A stretch of DNA of 16,293 nucleotides from Bacteriovoracaceae bacterium (GCA_023954595.1 JAGSHJ010000023.1:1-16293); one strand, 5' to 3'; positions 1 to 7,386 are shown, counted from the first letter of the stretch. Numbers and translations: made by a program. Notes: generated by a model not told the origin, from the letters alone.

Positions 1-1291
1 AATCGCTCCACACTTATGGATCATACTTGTTGGAACACACTACCTTTTTAAGAATCAAACTTTTCTTGCGTTCTACAAACAAAAACACGGTTTATTTGCA
101 GTTATCGCAGCCGGTGCCTTAACTTTCATTGAATACTTCACCCCTCAACAATTCCCTGTAATGATTGGTCAACCTTGGGCGGCAGTTGGACAGTATTTAG
201 GTTGGGCACCGATTGGTGGGATCCCGTTCTATTCATTTTTTAGTTTTCTGATTATTCTTGAAGTCATAGGTTTTATAAATAGAAAGAAATTTTCATACCT
301 TAACCTTTCAGCAATTATTTTATTTATTGTAACAAACCCATTGGTTAAATCGGAACCTAAAGCAATTAGTCCTGTACTAGAGAATCTTAACGTTAGACTT
401 GTTCAGGCGAATATCAGCAATTTCTTAAAAGTAGAATCCGAACAAGGTGGATACGCATCGACTAAAGAAGTACTTGATAAGTACCAACTATTGAGTGAAA
501 TGCCTTCCGCTCAAGGAGAGCTAGATCTAATTATTTGGCCAGAGACGGCCTATCCATATGCAATGCAATCTTCTAGAGAGGACCAGCCCACCCAGACGCC
601 TACAATGTTTCAAGATATTGCACTTCAACATGACTCCTCTCTTTTCATAGGCGGCTATGACTCTCTAGGCTTCAGCGAAGACTATTATCAAAGCGAGTAC
701 AACTCAAATTTTCACATAAATCATGAAGGTGAACTTGTAGATGTTTATCACAAACATATACTAATTCCTTTTGGAGAGACACTTCCCTTTGGCCCTTTAA
801 ATAGAACTTTAAGCAAGTACATAAACAACATCTCCTTCTTCTCTGAGGGAACAAGTTTTCCTCTATTTAAGATTAAAACTGGTCACACATTTATAAACAC
901 CATCTGTTACGAAGTTTTAAAACCAGAATTTGTAAGAGAGTACATCAATCAGCACGAACAAAGACCACATGCGCTGATCAATTTAACTAACGACTCATGG
1001 TATGGTGACACCGCAGAGCCTGAGCAACACCTATTCTTGACTTCATGGAGAGCGTTGGAGCTAAAGCTTCCGATTATTCGATCAACAAACACCGGAATAT
1101 CCTCTTTTATTAATACTGACGGACAAGAAGTTCATCGTTTAGGAGTTGGAGAAACTGGAAACCTGGATATGAGTTTAAAACTTGTCCGAAGTGCTCCGAC
1201 TATTTTTCAAATATATGGATTCTGGGCCTTGATGCCGCTATGGCTTGCCCTCTTTATTTTTCAGCTTGTCCTGATAAGATTAAGAAGATGA
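1..1291 (+). CDS. lnt: Apolipoprotein N-acyltransferase, 5' end outside window
   Basis: Lnt transfers an acyl chain from phospholipid to the N-terminal cysteine of lipoproteins in the inner membrane. The frame is open from base 2 to the TGA at 1289-1291, so the start lies upstream. The ATG at 161 is internal, because membrane-like sequence precedes it in frame. The visible part has the last N-terminal membrane segments (to about base 340), then a nitrilase-fold periplasmic domain and a final membrane helix at about 1200-1275. The family's catalytic triad is visible: Glu in IIWPETAYP (codon 542-544), Lys in YHKHILIPFGE (752-754) and Cys in TICYE (905-907). The NLTNDSWYG motif follows. The gene overlaps the next one by ATGA at 1288-1291, so the two are probably translationally coupled. 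The family assignment is secure; only the N terminus is missing. Confidence 0.95.
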   Translation, partial: IAPHLWIILVGTHYLFKNQTFLAFYKQKHGLFAVIAAGALTFIEYFTPQQFPVMIGQPWAAVGQYLGWAPIGGIPFYSFFSFLIILEVIGFINRKKFSYLNLSAIILFIVTNPLVKSEPKAISPVLENLNVRLVQANISNFLKVESEQGGYASTKEVLDKYQLLSEMPSAQGELDLIIWPETAYPYAMQSSREDQPTQTPTMFQDIALQHDSSLFIGGYDSLGFSEDYYQSEYNSNFHINHEGELVDVYHKHILIPFGETLPFGPLNRTLSKYINNISFFSEGTSFPLFKIKTGHTFINTICYEVLKPEFVREYINQHEQRPHALINLTNDSWYGDTAEPEQHLFLTSWRALELKLPIIRSTNTGISSFINTDGQEVHRLGVGETGNLDMSLKLVRSAPTIFQIYGFWALMPLWLALFIFQLVLIRLRR

Positions 1292-1797
1292 AAAAACTTA
1301 TATTAATTCTATTTCTAGCAGTTTCCTGTGCCTCCTATGAGAACTTTCGCCAAATTACTGAAGAGTTTGAAATGCCTGCACAGACCTACAAAGCGGACTT
1401 CACCCAAACTTGGCAGGCAGTGATTCAAGTCCTTAAAAGATTTGATATAGCCTATCAGAACCAAGAGGCCGGAAAGGTAAAAACCAGATGGATGGACAAT
1501 ACCCTTCAAGTAAATTTCACGGATTCATTTGGAAGTGCTGATGCTGTAAAGGCCGCAGAATTTAAGCTAATGGTTAATGTGGCCGAAGGCTACAGTTATG
1601 GTAGAAAAGTAACAAAGGTTACAATCTTCAAGCGACAGAGATTGGAAAACGACTTCCTACAGGGATGGAAAGAAGTCCCAACCGACGGAATTCAAGAAAA
1701 GACCCTCCTCTACAGAATTGGTCGTCTAATTGAAAACGACAACAAACTCAAAGAAATCGACAAGGCCCGAGAGAAAGAGCTACTTGAGACATTCTAA
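1288..1797 (+). CDS. Small predicted lipoprotein, possibly BamC-like
   Basis: The 169-residue product starts at ATG 1288, overlapping the lnt stop, with AAGAAG just upstream as a weak ribosome binding site. An in-frame ATG at 1240 lies inside lnt and would bury the signal peptide, so I reject it. The N terminus (MKKLILILFLAVSC) is a lipoprotein signal peptide with a lipobox-like AVSC; Ala at -3 is slightly off consensus. Cys14 would be the acylated residue. The mature part has one compact alpha/beta segment, with FTQTWQAVIQVLKRFD followed by a strand-rich stretch, loosely resembling the helix-grip repeats of BamC/NlpB. The last 25 residues form a charged helix. The coupling to lnt, whose enzyme would mature it, fits a lipoprotein. 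The BamC comparison is a guess from pattern only; no catalytic motif is seen. Confidence 0.75.
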   Translation: MKKLILILFLAVSCASYENFRQITEEFEMPAQTYKADFTQTWQAVIQVLKRFDIAYQNQEAGKVKTRWMDNTLQVNFTDSFGSADAVKAAEFKLMVNVAEGYSYGRKVTKVTIFKRQRLENDFLQGWKEVPTDGIQEKTLLYRIGRLIENDNKLKEIDKAREKELLETF

Positions 1798-1821
1798 AAA
1801 AATAATTTATTGGTATAAAAG

Positions 1822-1849
1822 AAAAGCCGCTCTAAAAGCGGCTTTTTTT
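1822..1849. terminator. Bidirectional intrinsic terminator
   Basis: A perfect 10-bp stem (AAAAGCCGCT at 1822-1831, AGCGGCTTTT at 1837-1846) encloses the 5-base loop CTAAA. It is followed by a T run to 1849 on the + strand and by T-rich sequence (TTTTCTTTTA) on the - strand. It separates the lnt-lipoprotein unit from the convergent HEAT-repeat gene. The stop codon of that gene (1848-1850) sits in the T run. Confidence 0.9.
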
Positions 1850-2657
1850 ATTTAATGATCTTTGCACTTGATGCTAGTCGGGTCCAGTAGCGTTTTTTCA
1901 ATTTCACACCACCAGATGGAGATTCTTTGCCTGTAATCTTATTTAAGGAGTAATCAAGCTCCTCAAAAATGTCTTTATACTTATTGTCTTGTATCATTTT
2001 AAGCATTGGTGCTCGGGCCTTTTCAAACTTCAAGTCACCTACAAGAGAGATCACCTGCTTCACAATATGAGCTCGCTTCCTATTGCCCTTTTGTCCTGCG
2101 TAGTTAGACTTGTCATAAAGCATTGCCCATACATATGGTGCAAGTTCTTTTAAGTTCATGGCCTTAATATTGTCTAACGCCTGCATTCTAACAATCATTG
2201 CATCGTCTTTTAGCGCCTTAGTATAAATGCCTTTGTATTGCTTTTGATCCAAGGCCAATAGAGTCTTCAGAGATGCCAGTCTCAGCATCCAATTTGGATG
2301 AAAGGCAAACTTCGAAATAAAGCTGGAAGACTTTTTGCCCATAATTCGGCCTAACATAAAAGTTGCAACCCATCTGTTCTTATCCGGGTATTGAGAACTT
2401 TTCATAACTTTAATTAGTGCCGGAACAGCTCTTTGCGCCTTATCCAAGGTATTCTTTTTAAGCATGTTCAACCCAACTTTAGACGAGTACTTTCTCTTAT
2501 AAAGAGTTAGCAGTTCTTTCTCGACTGAGCCAAGCTTAGACTTTGAATCTTTTGCCAGTGATGATGTTTTTAAAGAAACAGTGTCGGAGGCGGGTAAACT
2601 CGCCACGGCACCATAGGCCGTGAAAGCCGTCATGCAAATCAATGCTCGCAATTTCAT
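1848..2657 (-). CDS. Exported HEAT-repeat-like protein
   Basis: The 269-residue product has a Sec signal peptide: MKLRALICMTAFTAYGAVAS, with likely cleavage after Ala19. A Ser/Lys-rich linker follows. Residues about 75-240 are repeated paired helices of HEAT/armadillo type, for example KNRWVATFMLGRIM, HPNWMLRLASLKTLLAL, DDAMIVRMQALDNIKAM and KRAHIVKQVISLVGDL. Such solenoids bind other proteins and have no catalytic residues, so a periplasmic scaffold or adaptor role is inferred. The ATG at 2657 has AGAAGG about 7 bases upstream. It lies 17 bases downstream of the coiled-coil membrane protein gene on the same strand, so the two probably form an operon; a joint envelope function is possible. 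The repeat class is fairly clear; the partner is unknown. Confidence 0.75.
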   Translation of the reverse strand: MKLRALICMTAFTAYGAVASLPASDTVSLKTSSLAKDSKSKLGSVEKELLTLYKRKYSSKVGLNMLKKNTLDKAQRAVPALIKVMKSSQYPDKNRWVATFMLGRIMGKKSSSFISKFAFHPNWMLRLASLKTLLALDQKQYKGIYTKALKDDAMIVRMQALDNIKAMNLKELAPYVWAMLYDKSNYAGQKGNRKRAHIVKQVISLVGDLKFEKARAPMLKMIQDNKYKDIFEELDYSLNKITGKESPSGGVKLKKRYWTRLASSAKIIK

Positions 2658-2674
2658 ATATACCTTCTAGTTGA

Positions 2675-3718
2675 TTAACCAAGCATCTTTTCGAATTCGC
2701 TCAGAAGATCTTCTGGAGACTTAGTGTCACTGTCCTCTTCCTCAGCTTCTGAAGAAGCTTCAGGGGCTGCAGCTTGAGCAACAGCTTCCTCTTCCGGTTG
2801 AGCTTCACTAGTTTGATCCTCTACAGGGCCAGCAGCTTGTTCTTCCGCTACAGCATCAGCTGGAGCTTCATCCATCACAGGTGCTGCTTCAGCAACTGGA
2901 GTCTCTTCGACTGCCTCACCCATCATCTCTGCGGCCAAGGCTTCGGCCGAAGGAGTTGAGTCATCAGTTGTATCTGGTGCTTTCTCTGCCGAGCTATCTG
3001 GAGCTGTCTCCGCAACAGGTTCAACTGGTTGCTGAGATCCACCGTCCTCAAGAGATTGTTTCAATTGAGCATTTTCTTGTTTAAGACGCTTAAGATCAGC
3101 AAGGTCATCTGAGATGATCTCAAATTGCTTAAGTTCTTCTGCGAGTTGATCACGTTCTTGTTGAAGAGCTTCAAGTTTTTGAACTGCTTCAGGGTCAGCG
3201 GCCGAAGCACCGTCTTTACCAGCATTCTCTTTGGCCTGTGCCAATAACTTTTCAAGTTCTTCGATTCTTTCCTGCTTGGCCTTAACTTCACCACCAAGTT
3301 CGGTATTTTGATTTTCTAAATCTTTAATAACATTATTTTTCTCTGCCAATTGAGCTTGCAGTCTTGCAACCTCCGCTCTTAGGGCACTATCGTCAGCACT
3401 ACCTGTGCCTCCAGAAAAATTGACTTCAGTGGTCCCGGCCAAGTCAGACAAAGGCATAACAGAAGGAACGCCTTGAGCGTCAACTTCCAAACCGCCTCCT
3501 CTAAAAAGAGATGACTTCAACGCAGTTGAGTTTTGAATAATCGAATCTAAGTAATTTTTTACAACAGAAGCGGGTATTTGATGCTTAAGGTGATGATACT
3601 TCTTGCGATTGTAAAACCACACCCAAATAAAAACCGCAAATATAATAAGCGATAGGCCTAACAACAGAACGGTAAGCTGAGAATGGTATTTGTCTAAGTA
3701 ATTAATAAGCGAATTCAA
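2675..3718 (-). CDS. Membrane-anchored coiled-coil protein with acidic tail
   Basis: I recognise no named family. The 347-residue product has a short N terminus, one membrane helix at about residues 15-36 (LTVLLLGLSLIIFAVFIWVW) followed by RKK, so the rest is probably cytoplasmic. A heptad-like coiled coil spans about 110-225 (ALRAEVARLQAQLAEKN through LKQENAQLKQSLEDG). Residues about 226-330 form a low-complexity Ala/Glu/Pro/Asp tail that looks disordered. The protein ends in a short amphipathic helix, SPEDLLSEFEKMLG. The start is TTG at 3718, chosen because a strong GGAGGGG lies 6 bases upstream and no ATG is near. A consensus promoter precedes it and the HEAT-repeat gene follows. The architecture suggests a scaffold that presents its C-terminal helix to a partner; this is inference. 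Confidence 0.75.
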   Translation of the reverse strand: MNSLINYLDKYHSQLTVLLLGLSLIIFAVFIWVWFYNRKKYHHLKHQIPASVVKNYLDSIIQNSTALKSSLFRGGGLEVDAQGVPSVMPLSDLAGTTEVNFSGGTGSADDSALRAEVARLQAQLAEKNNVIKDLENQNTELGGEVKAKQERIEELEKLLAQAKENAGKDGASAADPEAVQKLEALQQERDQLAEELKQFEIISDDLADLKRLKQENAQLKQSLEDGGSQQPVEPVAETAPDSSAEKAPDTTDDSTPSAEALAAEMMGEAVEETPVAEAAPVMDEAPADAVAEEQAAGPVEDQTSEAQPEEEAVAQAAAPEASSEAEEEDSDTKSPEDLLSEFEKMLG

Positions 3719-3752
3719 ATCAATCCCCTCCGTGGAATTTCGTACATTTACA

Positions 3753-3782
3753 ATTATAGGGACTTACCTTGATTTTTGTCAA
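3753..3782 (-). promoter_or_regulatory. Consensus sigma-70 promoter for the coiled-coil/HEAT pair
   Basis: On the - strand a perfect TTGACA (3782-3777) and a perfect TATAAT (3758-3753) are separated by 18 bases. The expected transcript start is near 3746, about 28 bases before the TTG start, with the GGAGGGG ribosome binding site between. It is the best match to consensus I found in the window, and it gives the downstream pair its own transcription although the inositol-phosphatase gene ends only 17 bases upstream of the -35 box. Confidence 0.8.
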
Positions 3783-3798
3783 TGAAGTAAGAAAGCAC

Positions 3799-4647
3799 TC
3801 ACCTCTTGATTGCACCAAATATTTTACCGTGTAATGGCTCTCTGGCGGCCAGTATCGACATATCAAAAGGGGTATAATCCTTACCATCAAAGTCAGTCAT
3901 TTTGACATGGGCCTCTTTGCACACAATACCTGCGGCAGCGACGTCCCAAGGCTTTAGGTTCTTCTCCCAATAGCCGTCAAAATTGCCATTTGCCACATAA
4001 CACAGCTCAAGTGCGGCAGTTCCAAGTCTTCTTACTGCTCGTGCGCCAATGATGTTATTTCTAAAAACAGACAAGTGCTTCTCAAAACGAGAACTTGTCT
4101 CATAAATTGGGGCCGGTGAGAAAATGCATTCATGCATTTCCTTTGTGTTTTTGTCGGCCATAAGGTGATATTTCTTAAATGGGTTGATTCTAAAGTCAAT
4201 TAGATGAGCTCCAAGCCCCCTAGCAGCGAAAAAGCACTCTCCACTAGTCGGGTTATAAACTACACCTGCTACAGGTTCTCCCTTATGTAGCAATGCAATT
4301 GATACAGCATATAGAGGTATTCCATTCACAAAGTTGTTTGTTCCATCGAGTGGATCAATTAACCACGCAAACTCCTGTTGTGCTGCTTCTTCATAACTTG
4401 CTTGAGGATTTTGATTATAATCCTCCTCAGAGAGTATGTAGTGTTTTGGGAATCTTTCTTTAATTCGATCGAGGATGTATTCTTCGGACTTTACATCGGC
4501 CTCACTGGCGATGCCTTCTGGTCCCTTATCCATAACTTCAAGAGAATTTCTTCTCTTTTGGTACTTAAGAAGAATCTCTCCGGCCTCATAACTAACGTCT
4601 AAGGCAAAATCTTGGGCTTCGTTTAAAAATTTTTTAGTAAGTTTCAT
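3799..4647 (-). CDS. Inositol monophosphatase-family phosphatase
   Basis: Members of this Mg-dependent family hydrolyse phosphate monoesters such as inositol phosphate, 3'-phosphoadenosine phosphate or histidinol phosphate. The 282-residue length is normal. The metal-site motifs are present: ILSEED (Glu74-Glu75), WLIDPLDGTNNFVNG (Asp98, Asp101, Thr103) and, near the C terminus, PWDVAAAG with Asp235. A short Gln/Ala/Glu-rich insert (about residues 77-92) separates the first two motifs. The ATG at 4647 overlaps the yacG stop by 14 bases, so the gene is the third of an overlapping trio. Substrate cannot be read from the sequence; SuhB, CysQ and histidinol-phosphatase types all share these motifs, so no symbol is given. 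Confidence 0.9.
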   Translation of the reverse strand: MKLTKKFLNEAQDFALDVSYEAGEILLKYQKRRNSLEVMDKGPEGIASEADVKSEEYILDRIKERFPKHYILSEEDYNQNPQASYEEAAQQEFAWLIDPLDGTNNFVNGIPLYAVSIALLHKGEPVAGVVYNPTSGECFFAARGLGAHLIDFRINPFKKYHLMADKNTKEMHECIFSPAPIYETSSRFEKHLSVFRNNIIGARAVRRLGTAALELCYVANGNFDGYWEKNLKPWDVAAAGIVCKEAHVKMTDFDGKDYTPFDMSILAAREPLHGKIFGAIKR

Positions 4648-4843
4648 CCATCATATCTTTTAAGCTATCAGGTTCTTCAATATAAACAGAGTAATCTCTG
4701 CCTTTGATATTATACGACTCTTCAAACCAATGACCAAGGTCGATCATTTTGCATTTTTTAGTACAAAACGGGCGAGACTCACTTGAGTAGTAATTAAATT
4801 GTTTACCGCACTTTGGGCATGCTATCTCAATTTTCTTCTTCAC
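4634..4843 (-). CDS. yacG: DNA gyrase inhibitor YacG, zinc-ribbon protein
   Basis: YacG is a small zinc-binding protein that in E. coli binds GyrB and inhibits DNA gyrase. The 69-residue product has the four expected zinc ligands, CPKCGK (Cys9, Cys12) and RPFCTKKC (Cys27, Cys31). It also has the family signature MIDLGHWFEESYNI and an acidic C-terminal tail. It starts with GTG at 4843, preceded by GAGAGAGG. It overlaps the aminotransferase gene by 17 bases and the phosphatase gene by 14, which implies coupled translation. In many proteobacteria yacG sits beside coaE. Here coaE is not visible, although the CoA operon diverges from this cluster. Identification is firm; the gyrase role is carried over from the E. 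coli protein. Confidence 0.92.
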   Translation of the reverse strand: MKKKIEIACPKCGKQFNYYSSESRPFCTKKCKMIDLGHWFEESYNIKGRDYSVYIEEPDSLKDMMDETY

Positions 4844-5600
4844 TAAAACCTCTCTCTAGTAGATTTTTCTTAATTTTTCCTAATAGCTCATGATGAAGGT
4901 TATTATATTTAACCTCATTTATAGAGCCTATGGCCTGCACAATGTTGCATGAATTGGTTAAAAAAGCGCCGTCAAAACTTCCGAGCTCTTCTAAGGAAAT
5001 ATCAGTGCATTGGACAGGGAATTCCTGTTCAATATTTTGCTTGATAATTCCATTCAATAAACACTTTGTAGGCGTAAATATATTTTCATTTTTTATAAAA
5101 AAGATATTACTCGTAGAAGCTTCTACAATCTTTTCTCCAGTGACCAATAAAGCATCATTTACACCTTTTCTAATCGCCATTTTTCTCAGACGAAGAAGTG
5201 GCATATAGGAGCCCATCTTCATATTGGGATAGTGCTCACTAAATGGACTTGGAAAAGTTTTTAAAGAAACAGCATTAGGACTTGAAATTAACTTTGTTGC
5301 TTCGCACATCAGCTCGAGGTCTTGAAAGTCAAATGACTCTGGTAATAGGTTCTCTCTATTTTTTGAGTAAGCTGTAATTCGAACTCGATAGTCGCTCTCC
5401 CCTAGTTCTTCTAAAAAGTCGTCTAGCTTAGATTGAATAACTTGTTTTTGTTCATCATTCAGAGAATGATCCAGATAATAGTCCTCTATAGCATCGTAGA
5501 GTCTTTGAAGATGTGCTCTTTTGAACAACATCTTTCCACAACGTGCAATAGAGCTCGTAAAAAGGGATTCACCATATAAAAATGCCGGAGAGCTCTCCAT
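4827..5600 (-). CDS. Class IV PLP aminotransferase-fold enzyme, PabC-like
   Basis: This belongs to the fold-type IV PLP family (aminodeoxychorismate lyase, D-amino-acid and branched-chain aminotransferases). Visible features, counted from ATG 5600: YGESLFTS at 9-16 in place of the usual GDGxF, HLQRL at 30-34, the likely PLP lysine in NMKMGSY (Lys128), NDALLVTGEKIVEASTSNIFF with Glu160 expected to contact the pyridine nitrogen, then TPTKCLLNGI and FLTNSCNIVQAI. I chose ATG 5600 (257 residues) because AGGAG lies 5 bases upstream and GES then falls at the normal distance. The upstream ATG at 5660 has no ribosome binding site and would add 20 unusual residues. Length and the GKMLFKRAHLQRL stretch resemble PabC (folate pathway) more than the longer IlvE, but specificity is not proven. 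It is first of an overlapping trio with yacG and the phosphatase. Confidence 0.82.
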   Translation of the reverse strand: MESSPAFLYGESLFTSSIARCGKMLFKRAHLQRLYDAIEDYYLDHSLNDEQKQVIQSKLDDFLEELGESDYRVRITAYSKNRENLLPESFDFQDLELMCEATKLISSPNAVSLKTFPSPFSEHYPNMKMGSYMPLLRLRKMAIRKGVNDALLVTGEKIVEASTSNIFFIKNENIFTPTKCLLNGIIKQNIEQEFPVQCTDISLEELGSFDGAFLTNSCNIVQAIGSINEVKYNNLHHELLGKIKKNLLERGFSEEEN

Positions 5601-5686
5601 CATCACTCCTAATCTATTGCTCTTTGCGGCAATATAACATTGATATGCAGCTATTGTCATGATACTAAGGCCAAAAGGTTGAAACT
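5601..5686. promoter_or_regulatory. Divergent intergenic region of aminotransferase and CoA operon
   Basis: With the corrected aminotransferase start, 86 bases separate two divergent operons, enough for promoters in both directions. On the - strand AGGAG (5610-5606) sits 5 bases before ATG 5600. On the + strand AAGG lies 8 bases before ATG 5687. A weak + strand promoter-like pair, TTGATA (5640-5645) and GATACT (5661-5666), has a short 15-base spacer, so I do not claim it as the promoter. Confidence 0.45.
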
Positions 5687-6607
5687 ATGCATAAGAAGTT
5701 GGCCATTATTGGCTTCGGCAATCAGGCCAAGGCCTGGGCACTGAATCTAAGAGACTCTGGATATGAGATATTTATTGGCCTTAGGCCAGGCTCTCTTTCT
5801 TTTGAAATTGCTCGATCTTTAAACTTTGAAACGTTCGAAGTTTCCAATGGCGTGAATCTGCCTTGTGAAGATGTTGCTTTATTAACTCCGGACGACACCC
5901 ACTTGGAGATTGCTCAACTTTTAAGCAACGAAGATGTAAACCTAATCTTTGCACACGGCTACTCAATATATTTTCATAAACTATCTAGCAAATTCCCAAA
6001 TATAAACTGTCTTTTGTTAGCACCAAAGGCGATTGCAAGTGAACTAAGAATGCAATATGAAGTTGGGGGCAAACTAGGTGGTGTATATAGTGTCGAGCTC
6101 GCAAAAGACAAAGAACTCTCACTACAACTACTTAAAAAGCTAGCATTTGATCTTGGGATTAAAAGCTTTCACCCAACAACAATTGAGGGCGAAACAAAGG
6201 CCGACTTATTCTCGGAGCAAACACTTCTTTGCTCCACTCTTCCCTATAGCGCACTATATGCGTTTAATAAGCTAATTGAAAAAGGTGTTAACGAGCAAAC
6301 GGCCTACTTCGAATGTTGGTATGAAGTTAAACTCATAGCCGATGCAATGGTGAAGATGGGACCTGTTAAATTCTTTGAACTTATAAGTCCAAATGCTCTA
6401 ATTGGTTCAGAAGTAGGCCATAGAGAGTTATTTGATCAGGACTACTTTGATAAATTGGAAAAGATATATCAGAATATCGACAACTGGGAATTTGAGAAAG
6501 AATTGTCTCAAACGAATATCCAGCAAATGAAAGACATGATTGCTAAAAGATGGAGCGATCAAAGGCTATCAAAGGTCCACGACATAATGGCCAAGGAACT
6601 TTATTAA
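5687..6607 (+). CDS. Ketol-acid-reductoisomerase-like protein, candidate ketopantoate reductase
   Basis: The 306-residue product aligns by eye with short class I IlvC. The N-terminal Rossmann domain has AIIGFGNQAKAWALNLRDSG (7-25) and an NADPH-type loop GLRPGS (31-36). The knotted C-terminal domain starts near 165. Catalytic residues of the family are kept: His90 (FAHGYSIYF), Lys114 (LAPKAIASELR), Asp173 and Glu177 (ADLFSEQ), Glu209 and Glu213 (YFECWYE), Ser234 (ISPNALIG). The GPG loop that normally follows the lysine is absent and the C-terminal motifs are diverged. It is the first gene of the pantothenate/CoA operon, two bases from panB, where panE would be expected. IlvC is known to reduce ketopantoate as a side activity. 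I infer that this copy does so as its main job; a diverged valine/isoleucine IlvC is the alternative. Confidence 0.8.
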   Translation: MHKKLAIIGFGNQAKAWALNLRDSGYEIFIGLRPGSLSFEIARSLNFETFEVSNGVNLPCEDVALLTPDDTHLEIAQLLSNEDVNLIFAHGYSIYFHKLSSKFPNINCLLLAPKAIASELRMQYEVGGKLGGVYSVELAKDKELSLQLLKKLAFDLGIKSFHPTTIEGETKADLFSEQTLLCSTLPYSALYAFNKLIEKGVNEQTAYFECWYEVKLIADAMVKMGPVKFFELISPNALIGSEVGHRELFDQDYFDKLEKIYQNIDNWEFEKELSQTNIQQMKDMIAKRWSDQRLSKVHDIMAKELY

Positions 6608-6609
6608 TT

Positions 6610-7386
6610 ATGAAAACTAAAATATTAAACACAAGAAAGATAAGGTCATTCAAAAAGAAAGACCAAAACAAAGCTCTGCAAATGCTGACTTGCTACGACT
6701 ATCAAAGTGCTTGTCTTCTTAATGAAACAGAACTTGATCTTATCTTGGTTGGCGATAGTGTTGGAAACGTTATTCTTGGCTACGATACAACAGTAAATGT
6801 ATCACTCAATGAGATGATTACCTTTGGAAGTGCTGTAAAACGTGGAGCTAGGGATAAATTTGTCGTAGTCGATCTTCCATTTGGCACTTACAACGCTCTT
6901 GAGGATGGACTGAAGAACGCAACTAAACTCTTCCAAAGTACCCAGGCCCAAGCGGTTAAACTAGAGGGTGCATTTCCTTATCAATTAGAACTAATTGAGC
7001 GCCTTACACAAATAGGCATCCCAGTAATGGGTCATATTGGGCTCACACCTCAGTCTGTTCACCAACAAGGTGGTTATTACATCCATGGAAAAACTGAATC
7101 ATCAAGCTTGAGTCTTATAGAGAGTGCCAAGAAACTAGAGAAGGCCGGAGCATTTGCTGTCGTTCTAGAGTGTGTTCAAGAAAACACTTCAAAAGTAATC
7201 ACAGATGAACTTTCAATCCCAACTATAGGCATTGGCTCTGGTCAAGACGTTGATGGCCAAGTCCTTGTGATCAACGACCTTCTAAAACTTGGCCCTAATA
7301 AACCTCCAGGCTTTTGCAATCCTATTAGTGATTTATACCAACTCAAAAAAGAGTTGATTGAGAAATATTTAAGTGGCGAAGTTTAG
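6610..7386 (+). CDS. panB: 3-methyl-2-oxobutanoate hydroxymethyltransferase
   Basis: PanB transfers a hydroxymethyl group from methylene-tetrahydrofolate to alpha-ketoisovalerate, giving ketopantoate, the first committed step to pantothenate. The ATG at 6610 gives 258 residues, the usual length. An ATG at 6550 in the same frame is inside the preceding gene and would add 20 unrelated residues. Family motifs along the TIM barrel are MLTCYDYQSA, LILVGDSVGNVILGYDTT (Asp49, metal), VVVDLPFGTY (Asp88), VKLEGA (Glu119), IPVMGHIGLTPQSVHQQGGY, VVLECV (Glu187, catalytic base) and IPTIGIGSG. AAGGAA lies about 12 bases upstream, and the previous stop is two bases away, so coupling is likely. It overlaps coaX by 14 bases. 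The assignment is secure. Confidence 0.97.
   Translation: MKTKILNTRKIRSFKKKDQNKALQMLTCYDYQSACLLNETELDLILVGDSVGNVILGYDTTVNVSLNEMITFGSAVKRGARDKFVVVDLPFGTYNALEDGLKNATKLFQSTQAQAVKLEGAFPYQLELIERLTQIGIPVMGHIGLTPQSVHQQGGYYIHGKTESSSLSLIESAKKLEKAGAFAVVLECVQENTSKVITDELSIPTIGIGSGQDVDGQVLVINDLLKLGPNKPPGFCNPISDLYQLKKELIEKYLSGEV

Noticed and set aside
161..1291. ATG 161 as the start of the N-acyltransferase
   Set aside because: The frame is open upstream to base 2 with membrane-like codons, and the family has several N-terminal membrane helices that would otherwise be missing.
2774..3297. Several open frames of 61-78 codons on both strands inside the coiled-coil gene
   Set aside because: They are shadows created by the repetitive Ala/Glu/Lys codons; the translations have no signals or family features.
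5601..5660. Longer aminotransferase starting at ATG 5660
   Set aside because: No ribosome binding site precedes it, whereas AGGAG lies 5 bases before ATG 5600, and the extra 20 residues do not fit the family N terminus.
6550..6609. Longer panB starting at ATG 6550
   Set aside because: It lies wholly inside the preceding gene, adds non-family residues, and ATG 6610 gives the standard PanB length.
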